Part shown: positions 1 to 6,582 of the stretch, in pieces
How positions within the stretch are numbered: the stretch's first letter is position 1
Layout of the letters: every line of letters starts with the position of its first letter
Assembly (NCBI GenBank): GCA_003171295.1
Contig: PMYF01000250.1
Span: 1-13,465, forward strand
Direction of reading: 5' to 3'
Source of the DNA: Acidobacteriota bacterium
Lineage (GTDB): Bacteria > Acidobacteriota > Terriglobia > UBA7540
DNA: 13,465 bases
Notes under the pieces: generated by a model
The model's database searches: none
What the model was told of the DNA's origin: nothing
Seen by the model: the letters and a program-made list of their open reading frames with translations, nothing else
Program-made: the position numbers and the translations under genes

Positions 1-155
1 GACTTCGGACCCTCCAGCACTCGGTCCACTTCCTCCGACAATCCCACCGCTCGCGCCAACTCCTCCAACACCACCAGCCCGCCCAGACTGGTCAACCGCT
101 CCGAACTTCTTTCTAGCTTGATGGGCAGAATCAACTGCGGTAGGCTTGCTTCCAT
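1..155 (-). CDS. IS1380-like transposase, N-terminal fragment (cut by left edge)
   Basis: Reading leftward from an ATG at 155-153 gives 51 codons before the window ends, beginning MEASLPQLILPIKL. A good Shine-Dalgarno sequence (GGAGGGTGAACG, then ATG) supports this start. The segment LTSLGGLVVLEELARAVGLSEEVDRVL resembles the N-terminus of IS1380-family DDE transposases, which typically open with a short beta-like stretch followed by 'LT..GGL.L..E..R..GL'. The catalytic residues lie beyond the window, so the family call rests on this short N-terminal pattern alone. The gene is divergent from the TonB receptor gene, so the IS end should fall in roughly 156-230. Whether the copy is intact cannot be seen. 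Confidence 0.55.
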   Translation of the reverse strand, partial: MEASLPQLILPIKLERSSERLTSLGGLVVLEELARAVGLSEEVDRVLEGPK

Positions 156-227
156 CGTTCACCCTCCGGGTGTGAGTCTAGGATTTCTCGCAAAATCTCT
201 ATAACACACATCCCGTGAGGGTGAACG
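156..227. repeat. 11-bp perfect inverted repeat flanking the IS-like start region
   Basis: CGTTCACCCTC at 156-166 is repeated exactly in inverted orientation as GAGGGTGAACG at 217-227. The left arm contains the Shine-Dalgarno region of the transposase-like gene. A transcript across it could form a stem with a loop of about 50 nt that hides that ribosome binding site. It could also be part of the IS end. No matching end is visible inside the window to decide between these. Confidence 0.45.
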
Positions 228-310
228 TCTTTTCTGCGGTTTTCCGCTCGTACCAATCGCGATTCTCGGGTCCACACCGTCTCCCAGGCGCCCAAAAAGC
301 CAGAAAGCGC

Positions 311-339
311 TTGACAGGGTCCAGTGGTCCTGTTAGAGT
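311..339 (+). promoter_or_regulatory. sigma70-type promoter for the TonB receptor gene
   Basis: A perfect -35 box TTGACA lies at 311-316, followed by a 17-bp spacer and a -10 box TAGAGT at 334-339 (4 of 6 consensus positions). The predicted start point is near 346, giving a leader of about 240 nt before the ATG at 588. A LacI-type operator sits just downstream of the predicted start, which supports this as the regulated promoter. Confidence 0.6.
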
Positions 340-353
340 CCGCCGGAATTCGT

Positions 354-373
354 TTCTGAAACCGGTTACAGAA
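354..373. promoter_or_regulatory. LacI-family operator (20-bp near-perfect palindrome)
   Basis: TTCTGAAACCGGTTACAGAA is palindromic in 9 of 10 base pairs. Its core TGAAACCGGTTACA (357-370) matches every defined position of the CcpA/LacI-family cre consensus TGWAANCGNTNWCA, including the central CG. It lies at about +9 to +28 from the predicted start site, where a bound repressor would block initiation or early elongation. LacI regulators usually respond to sugars or sugar-like effectors, so the receptor may be induced by a carbohydrate-type ligand (inference). The regulator gene is not in the window. Confidence 0.65.
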
Positions 374-450
374 CCAATGTCACGCCGCAATTCACTCCCC
401 GCGCCCCTTCGTCGCAACCCAAACAATCCCGAGACTGTGGGAGGAAGGCC

Positions 451-475
451 GGGGACAGACTCGGGCGGGGGGGGG
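451..475 (+). other. G-rich tract in the 5' leader (possible G-quadruplex)
   Basis: The leader contains GGGG at 451-454, GGG at 463-465 and an uninterrupted run of nine G at 467-475. Together these give at least four G3+ tracts with loops of 8, 1 and about 1 nt. The RNA could fold into a quadruplex between the promoter and the ribosome binding site. The G9 run is also a candidate slippage site. A function is not shown by the sequence. Confidence 0.3.
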
Positions 476-587
476 CACAGCTCAGTGCCGGAGAATACAA
501 ACAATCGCTGGAGGGGTGGGGAAGTGCGCCTCTCCCGCCAGAGATGTAGGAAGGTCATTTTAGAGCCATCTAGACAAGGAGGGTGCA

Positions 588-3500
588 ATGTGTCGAAAGC
601 GAGCGTTCGCCTGGCTGCTGGTTCTCTGCCTGGTGGGATTAGTCCCCACCTTGTGCCGGGCCCAGAATGTCAACGCTTCTCTTAGTGGCACGATAACGGA
701 CCCGTCAGCCGCTGCCGTACCCGGTGCGGAGTTGACCTTGACGGCCCAGGAAACGGGTGTGGTGGCAAAATTCACCACCGGCACCGATGGCGTCTATTCG
801 TTTCCGAACCTACAACCCGGCTCCTATCAGTTACTGGTCTCCGCCCACGGCTTTCGAGACTACCGCCAGCAAGGCATCCTCGTCCGGGTCGGGGACTTCC
901 TGCGCCAGGACGTAACGCTGATCTTGGGTGCGGCGACGCAAACTGTCGATGTCGTGGCCAACCCCTCACCGCTCAATTTCGATAATGCCCAGAGAAAAGA
1001 AGGCGTTTCCCCGGAGACCATGAAGGAATTGCCCCTGGTGGTAGCCGGTGGCCCCCGCTCCGCGGCAGGGTTCGTCAACCTGCTCCCGGGAGTGACCAAC
1101 GGTGGGGGCGACGTCACCAACGCGCACTTCAACGGCAGCGTGGCTTACTCGGGCGAGGCCCTGCTGGACGGCATCAGCCTGGAATACCCTTCCGGCGGCA
1201 ATGGGATGTTCTCCGCCTTCTTCGACTTCCCCCAATCCCCGGACATGATCAGCGAGATCAAGGTGCTGACCTCGAACTATGAGCCCCAATACGGTTCCAC
1301 GGGCGGCGCCATCGTCATCATGGAGACGAAGTCAGGCACCAGCCAGTTTCATGGCGGCGTCTATGAGTATCATCGCAACACCGCGTTTAATGCCCGGCAG
1401 TTTGGCGCCGACACCCGGCCGCATGACCTCGAAAACGACTTCGGCGGGTTTCTGGGTGGCCCTGCGAAGTTCCCTCTTGCGTGGTCTGGAAGCCACAAAA
1501 CCTTCTTCTTCTTTGATTACGAGAGGTTCCGGATCGCCGGCGGCCTTTCTCGACCCACCCTCTCCATTCCCTCGATGAAGGAGAGGCAAGGAGATTTCAG
1601 CGACTGGGTTGATTCCTCGACCGGGAATTTGATACCGGTTTATGACCCTGCTACGTTGCGAGCTAACCCCACTTTCGATCCGGGCCAGGACGTGAGCGCC
1701 TCCAACCCGCCCTATCTGCGTGATCAGTTCAGGGGTTGCGACGGCAACTCTCCCAACGTCATTTGTGCGACGGATCCGCGGCTGCAGAACTCCCTGGCCG
1801 CGCCGTGGCTCAAGTATCTACCTACCCCCACCTCAAATGGTCCGCTGAATAACTTCCTGGCTCCGGCCGTGCCAGGAACTTACCTCTCGAATGCGAACTT
1901 CTTCAACCTCCGTGTGGACGAGTTCATTGGGAATACCGATCACGTGTCAGCGGTCATCTGGCACCGAACCTTGCCCGCCATCACCGCCTCCTACCTGGCC
2001 GCCCAGATCAGCACCAACCAGTTGACCTACAAGCATACCTGGGCGAACCGCTTGAATTGGGACCACAACTTCGGATCCAACGTCCTAAATAACGTGGCGT
2101 TTGGATATACCAATGATTACGTCTATCAAGGCGGCATCGACGGAACGTATGGAGCTGCACTCCCCCAAATCGCCGGGGTGGCAACCCACTCCTATCCTCC
2201 TCTTATCAACTTCAGTGATGGCTTCAGCTCGTACGGAACCGGACTCGGTCCTCCCGCCGCGGGCCGTTGGCCGAGCCCGGATTACGTTCTCACCGACTTG
2301 GCAAACTGGGTGAAGGGGAAGCACACGTTCAAGTTCGGAGGGGAATACAGGAATTGGGGCTTTAACTTCCACAACCCTGGAGGAGCAGCCGGCACCTTCA
2401 GTTTCTCCCGAACCGAGACAGGTCTGCTGGGTCCCATCAGCGGCAGTCCGATCGCCAGTTTCCTCCTGGAACAGGTGGACACGGGGACCGCAGCCTTCCA
2501 CGCCTTCGGCACCATTTATGGCCGCGCGGACGCCTGGATTGGGCACTTCGGAGATACCTGGAAGGTCAACTCGAAGCTCAGCGTCAATTACGGAATTCGT
2601 TGGGAAATGCACCGGCCCCCTGTCGAGAAATGGGATCGTATGTCATTCCTCGACCCCACCCGTCCCAATCCCGGGGCGGGCGGACTGCCTGGGAGTTTGG
2701 TGTTTGCCGGCACCAAGTGGGGCTCCGCCAGCTTCGGCGCTCGTCGCCCCGACAAGACGTTTAAGGGAGGGTTCGGACCGCGCTTGGGCATTGCCTACTC
2801 TATGACACCCAAGACGGTCGTCCGAACGGGTTACGGCATCTTCTACGATTCCGGCTATTACCCTGGATGGGAAGGAGGAATTGCCGTCGACGGGTTTGAC
2901 CAATTCCCCAGCTTCTCGAGCACGGTGGGCGGCTTGCAGCCCGCCTTCATCCTCAACCAGGGGTTCCCCCAGAACTTCCAGCGTCCTCCGGTGATCGACC
3001 CCAGCCTCCTCAACGGCCAGGGGGGCCCGAACTATCGGCAGGTGGATGGAAATCGCCTCCCCTATTCGCAGCAGTGGAACCTGGCTGTGGAACACCAGTT
3101 CACAAACGACTTCTACATCAGTGCCGGATACGTGGGGAGCAAGGCGACTCGCCTGCTGTCCGGTATTGCCTCGATGAACGCTCTGGACCCCAAACTGCTT
3201 TCCATGGGGACCCAGCTCCAGGACCAATTCCAGGCTAGCGACACGAATGTGGACGGCGTGCCTCTTCCCTATGAGGGTTGGGCGGGTCAAATGAGCGCCT
3301 GCGCCCCCTCGGTGGCACAGGCCTTGGTGCGGTTCCCACAGTATTGCGGAGGCCTGACGCCCATCAACGACAACTCCGGGAACTCCACTTTCCACTCCTT
3401 GCAGATCAAAGCGGAGAAACGCGTCTCGCATGGAACGTGGTTGCTGGCCTCCTACACGTTCTCAAAGCTGATCACCAGTACGGACACCGGCCAGACCGGA

Positions 3501-4175
3501 GCCGGGAGTTCCGGGATTTCGCCTTTTCAGCGGGAGCGCAACAAAGCCCTGGCTCTCGAAGATGTCCCCCAGACGTTGGCCTTGTCCTTCACGTATGAAC
3601 TTCCCGTGGGCAAGGGCCGGCGTTGGCTTTCCCACAGCGGGCCGGTGGACTGGGTGTTGGGCGGATGGACCGCCAGCAATATCTTCCACGCCCAATCGGG
3701 CATTCCGTTTACCTTCCGCTCTGGTTACTGCAATGTTCCTTTGGAGTTCCGCGCGGTGTGCATCCCGGGAATCCTGCCGGGCGCGAATCCTTGGTTGACA
3801 GACAAGGGCCACTTTGATCCCGAGCCTAATAACCGCCTCCTCAACAGCGCGGCCTTCGAGCCGGCGGCGGGGTTCAACTTTTACATAGGCCAAGGATCAA
3901 GGGTTAGCAATTTGCGAGGCTACCCGTATTACAACCACGACCTCGCAATCCTGAAGGACTTCCGCGTCACCGAAAAGGTCACCTTCGAATTACGCGGCGA
4001 GTTCTTTAACCTGTGGAACTGGCACGCCCTCAGCAACGTGGGGAACTCGAGTTTGGGCGCGACGCCCGGCATTTCGGCCTTCGTCACGGATGTGGCCAGT
4101 CCCGACTTCGGAAAGTGGAACGGGACGGTAACCAAACCACGCAATATCCAGTTTGGTGCAAGATTGACGTTCTGA
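588..4175 (+). CDS. Oar-like TonB-dependent outer-membrane receptor with N-terminal carboxypeptidase-regulatory domain
   Basis: This 1195-aa outer-membrane transporter would import a ligand using TonB-ExbBD energy. A signal peptide spans residues 1-25 (CRKR, a hydrophobic core, then a cleavage-like CRA before Q26). Residues about 30-118 form a CarboxypepD_reg-like beta-sandwich (SGTITDPSAAAVPGAELTLT, then GVYSFPNLQPGSYQLLV). A plug domain follows at about 125-255, with LLDGISLEYPSGG and EIKVLTSNYEPQYGSTGGAI. The rest is a long beta-barrel ending in the aromatic-terminated strand NIQFGARLTF, a normal outer-membrane insertion signal. The length is typical of the acidobacterial Oar/SusC-like type. 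The start is fixed by AAGGAGGG four bases before the ATG. The gene is preceded by a promoter and LacI-type operator and followed by an intrinsic terminator, so it is probably monocistronic. The substrate cannot be read from the sequence, and no TonB box was identified with confidence. Confidence 0.93.
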   Translation: MCRKRAFAWLLVLCLVGLVPTLCRAQNVNASLSGTITDPSAAAVPGAELTLTAQETGVVAKFTTGTDGVYSFPNLQPGSYQLLVSAHGFRDYRQQGILVRVGDFLRQDVTLILGAATQTVDVVANPSPLNFDNAQRKEGVSPETMKELPLVVAGGPRSAAGFVNLLPGVTNGGGDVTNAHFNGSVAYSGEALLDGISLEYPSGGNGMFSAFFDFPQSPDMISEIKVLTSNYEPQYGSTGGAIVIMETKSGTSQFHGGVYEYHRNTAFNARQFGADTRPHDLENDFGGFLGGPAKFPLAWSGSHKTFFFFDYERFRIAGGLSRPTLSIPSMKERQGDFSDWVDSSTGNLIPVYDPATLRANPTFDPGQDVSASNPPYLRDQFRGCDGNSPNVICATDPRLQNSLAAPWLKYLPTPTSNGPLNNFLAPAVPGTYLSNANFFNLRVDEFIGNTDHVSAVIWHRTLPAITASYLAAQISTNQLTYKHTWANRLNWDHNFGSNVLNNVAFGYTNDYVYQGGIDGTYGAALPQIAGVATHSYPPLINFSDGFSSYGTGLGPPAAGRWPSPDYVLTDLANWVKGKHTFKFGGEYRNWGFNFHNPGGAAGTFSFSRTETGLLGPISGSPIASFLLEQVDTGTAAFHAFGTIYGRADAWIGHFGDTWKVNSKLSVNYGIRWEMHRPPVEKWDRMSFLDPTRPNPGAGGLPGSLVFAGTKWGSASFGARRPDKTFKGGFGPRLGIAYSMTPKTVVRTGYGIFYDSGYYPGWEGGIAVDGFDQFPSFSSTVGGLQPAFILNQGFPQNFQRPPVIDPSLLNGQGGPNYRQVDGNRLPYSQQWNLAVEHQFTNDFYISAGYVGSKATRLLSGIASMNALDPKLLSMGTQLQDQFQASDTNVDGVPLPYEGWAGQMSACAPSVAQALVRFPQYCGGLTPINDNSGNSTFHSLQIKAEKRVSHGTWLLASYTFSKLITSTDTGQTGAGSSGISPFQRERNKALALEDVPQTLALSFTYELPVGKGRRWLSHSGPVDWVLGGWTASNIFHAQSGIPFTFRSGYCNVPLEFRAVCIPGILPGANPWLTDKGHFDPEPNNRLLNSAAFEPAAGFNFYIGQGSRVSNLRGYPYYNHDLAILKDFRVTEKVTFELRGEFFNLWNWHALSNVGNSSLGATPGISAFVTDVASPDFGKWNGTVTKPRNIQFGARLTF

Positions 4176-4193
4176 CGAATATCGAATCTCTCC

Positions 4194-4236
4194 GGACCCT
4201 ATGCTGCGGGAACCGCGACACAGGGTCCTGCTTTTT
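4194..4236 (+). terminator. Intrinsic terminator after the TonB receptor gene
   Basis: GGACCCT (4194-4200) pairs perfectly with AGGGTCC (4222-4228). The loop contains a second small stem, GCGG-GAA-CCGC (4206-4216). The outer stem is followed by TGC and five T residues (4232-4236). It lies 18 bp past the receptor stop codon and separates that gene from the transporter cluster. Confidence 0.75.
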
Positions 4237-4366
4237 CAGGAAAGGTAGTGCTGATGCTGGTTAGAACCGTGGCCCGCCCCAGGCGCCAGTGCCAGGCCGA
4301 TGCCTTTCCGGCGCGGCTTTGAGCGGGCAATGCGCGGCAGAAACCGCACGGTCGAGGTGAAAGTTG

Positions 4367-4854
4367 ATGAAGGAGTCATCGGAAGGCGGGTCTCGGTGGT
4401 TCTTATATTCGATCCTCGCCATCGTTTTTTGGGGGCTTGGGCCATTCTCTCCAAGCTTGGCTCACGCGAGATCCCTCCCATGACCATGCAGTTCCTCTTC
4501 ACGACCGGCACGCTCCCGGTGGCTCTCTACCTGCTCATCGGTCGCCGATTCCGGCTCGAGAAGGACCCTAAGGGGATTTTCTATTCGGTCGCCAACGGGA
4601 TAGTTTCGGCGATCGGAATTCTGGCCCTCTTTGCCGCCTTTCGAACCGGCGGAAGCACCGCCGTGATCATGGTGACCACCTCTCTTTACCCGATGGTCAC
4701 GGTCGTTCTGGTTCTTGTATTCTTGCGGGAGAGGCTCAAGAAAACCCATTACATCGGGCTCGCCCTGGCAGCAGCCGCGATTGTGCTTTTCTCCTTAATA
4801 GGGCCAGACCCAGTCACTCTGCCACTTTCTTCGAGGATGGCGACGCGCCGATGA
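4367..4854 (+). CDS. EamA/DMT-family half-transporter (first half), apparent -1 frameshift near 4430
   Basis: This encodes a five-helix EamA domain of drug/metabolite transporters in the inner membrane. The natural start is ATG 4367, preceded by GAGGTGA at 4354-4360. It reads MKESSEGGSRWFLYSILAIVFW, an ideal first helix, but this frame stops at 4481-4483. The rest of the domain (GAWAILSKLGSREIPP, then SLYPMVTVVLVLVFLRERL and a last helix ending IVLFSLIGP) lies in the -1 frame. The frames join at T6G5 (4425-4435), and one extra G restores a continuous 162-aa protein. Without the shift, the downstream frame would begin with a non-membrane stretch from ATG 4300. Possible explanations are a sequencing or assembly indel in the homopolymer, a real mutation, or slippage. 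The stop overlaps the next ATG as ATGA (4851-4854), suggesting translational coupling. Confidence 0.75.
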
Positions 4855-5267
4855 GTTTTGCTCCCTGGTTCTGGTATGTGGCCGTGGCTCTGATTGCCTG
4901 GGGTGTTGCGGGGCTACTGCAGAAACTCTCCACAAATCAAGTTTCAGCGGAATCCGCGCTGATTTGGCTCACCGTGGGCTTCCTGCTTTTCCAACCGTGG
5001 CTGTATCCCGGCAGGGCCCTGGCGAATTATTCCGGGAAGAGCTTAGCGCGGGGTCTATTGGGTGGCTTTCTCAACGCTTTTGGATCGTGGGCACTACTAG
5101 CGGCGATGAAAAAAGGCGGAAAAGCGGCGATCGTAGTGCCGCTTACGGCGCTCTACCCGCTGGTGGTTGTCCTGGCAGCACCCATCCTTCTGCATGAGTC
5201 GATTACCAGGCTTCAAGGTGCGGGTGTGCTCTGCGCCTTGGGGGCCGTGGTGTTGTTCTCAACTTGA
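4851..5267 (+). CDS. EamA/DMT-family half-transporter (second half)
   Basis: This 138-aa membrane protein has about five hydrophobic helices forming one EamA domain. Helix 1 is WFWYVAVALIAWGVAGLLQK, and the conserved end reads ALYPLVVVLAAPILLHESIT followed by a final helix GAGVLCALGAVVLFS. It is clearly related to the preceding half (LYP plus acidic ESI/ERL motifs at the same place), and most DMT proteins carry two such halves in one chain of about 290 aa. Its ATG overlaps the upstream stop (ATGA). The same frame read backward across the overlap gives FFEDGDAP, a plausible linker. An ancestral fused gene broken by one missing base is therefore as likely as a true heterodimeric pair. The substrate is unknown. 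Confidence 0.8.
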   Translation: MSFAPWFWYVAVALIAWGVAGLLQKLSTNQVSAESALIWLTVGFLLFQPWLYPGRALANYSGKSLARGLLGGFLNAFGSWALLAAMKKGGKAAIVVPLTALYPLVVVLAAPILLHESITRLQGAGVLCALGAVVLFST

Positions 5268-5330
5268 CATGGCGGCGTCTCAGCCCATCCGAGGATTCTC
5301 AACAGGTCAGACGTAAAAGAGGAACTGAAC

Positions 5331-6497
5331 ATGTTCGGTGAGTCACCATCGTCGCACCCCCAAACCCCCGGCGGGCGCGAGACCCGGCCGATCCGGGTGG
5401 GCATCGTGGGGTGTGGCAATGTCATGGAGGGCGCCTACATGCCCGCCCTCGAGAAGTTGCGTATGCAGCCGGGAGGGGTGGAAATATGGGCGGCATGCCA
5501 CAATGACATCCAGCAAGCCCAGCCGATTCTCCATAAGTGGCATATTCCCAGATTCATCGCGGACTACCATGACCTCGTCCAGTCTCCGGAAGTGGACTTG
5601 GTGCTGATCCTGACCTCGATGCCCCAGCACGGCCCGATCGCCCGGGCAGCGCTGGAAGCCGGGAAGCACGTCCTCGTTGAAAAGCCGCTTGCCACCTCGC
5701 TCGCCGAGGCACGGGGACTCGTGGAATTGGCGAAGCGGAGTCACGGCTATCTGGTATGCGCGCCTTTCGTCATTCTGAGTCCCACCTACAGGAAGATTTG
5801 GAACCGCATCCACCAAGGAGATATCGGCAAGGTTCTTAATGCCCGCGCCCGCTATGGATGGTCGGGTCCGGACTGGGCCGACTGGTTCTATCGTCCTGGG
5901 GGAGGGTGCCTGTTCGATCTGGGGGTCTATAACCTCACCAGCCTGACGGGGCTGCTCGGACCAGCCAAACAAGTCATGGCGATGACCGGGACAGCCATCC
6001 CCGAACGGGTCGTGCGCGGCGAGCGCATCCGTGTTGCCGCGGTCGATAATGCGCAGGTTCTGATCGATTTCGGCGCATCCGTTTTCGCAGTGGTTACCAC
6101 GGGATTTACGATTCAAAAATACCGGTGCCCGGCGCTGGAATTGTATGGCAGTGAGGGTACGCTCCAGATGCTGGGAGACGATTGGGGCCCGGAAGGGTAT
6201 GAGCTATGGCAGAACCAGTTGGGAGCATGGCAGGTTTTCGAAGAGACTGACCGCTTCTGGTCATGGACGGATGGCCTGCGCCATTTGGTGGAATGCATTC
6301 AGAGGAAAACCCGGCCCCTGGTCTCCCCGGAACATGCCTACCATGTCCTGGAGATCATGATTGCGGCGGAGGAATCGGGTCGAGACCGGTGTGCGAAGCC
6401 AGTCCAGAGCACTTTTCCCCTCCCGGCTCTCGCCGAAGAAGCAGGGTTGGAAGCGACTGCCCATAGAATCCACGACCGCACGCGGGAGGAAACCTGA
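5331..6497 (+). CDS. Gfo/Idh/MocA-family NAD(P)-dependent oxidoreductase
   Basis: This 388-aa cytoplasmic dehydrogenase belongs to a family that usually acts on sugars, inositols, sugar acids or related diols. The N-terminal Rossmann fold shows GIVGCGNV at residues 24-31. The family's EKP motif is at 117-119, with the expected catalytic Lys118. The C-terminal alpha/beta domain carries GGGCLFDLGVYN at 190-201. The family Asp is present (D196), but Tyr200 occupies the place where many members have His, as in the DxGVY branch related to dihydrodiol dehydrogenase. About 20 extra residues precede the fold. The start is supported by AGAGGA seven bases upstream. It lies 63 bp after the transporter half and 85 bp before the methyltransferase gene on the same strand, suggesting one transcript. 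The substrate is not identifiable. Confidence 0.9.
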   Translation: MFGESPSSHPQTPGGRETRPIRVGIVGCGNVMEGAYMPALEKLRMQPGGVEIWAACHNDIQQAQPILHKWHIPRFIADYHDLVQSPEVDLVLILTSMPQHGPIARAALEAGKHVLVEKPLATSLAEARGLVELAKRSHGYLVCAPFVILSPTYRKIWNRIHQGDIGKVLNARARYGWSGPDWADWFYRPGGGCLFDLGVYNLTSLTGLLGPAKQVMAMTGTAIPERVVRGERIRVAAVDNAQVLIDFGASVFAVVTTGFTIQKYRCPALELYGSEGTLQMLGDDWGPEGYELWQNQLGAWQVFEETDRFWSWTDGLRHLVECIQRKTRPLVSPEHAYHVLEIMIAAEESGRDRCAKPVQSTFPLPALAEEAGLEATAHRIHDRTREET

Positions 6498-6582
6498 TCT
6501 CGGGACGCACGGTGGCGCTGGAGTTTAAGCGTCGCGTGCTCGCATCGCGCCCTGACGCATTATTCGTTTCGGGAGGTTCGGC

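Noticed and set aside
2643..3431. Long - strand open frame inside the TonB receptor gene, and similar antisense frames inside the Gfo/Idh and MttB genes
   Set aside because: These are shadows of GC-rich coding sequence. The + strand frames carry complete conserved motifs and the antisense products match nothing recognisable.
4424..4435. Canonical programmed -1 frameshift heptamer at the T6G5 run
   Set aside because: The zero-frame codons are GTT TTT TGG GGG. Slipping back one base would place Trp tRNA on TTG, a poor match, so a standard X XXY YYZ site is not present.
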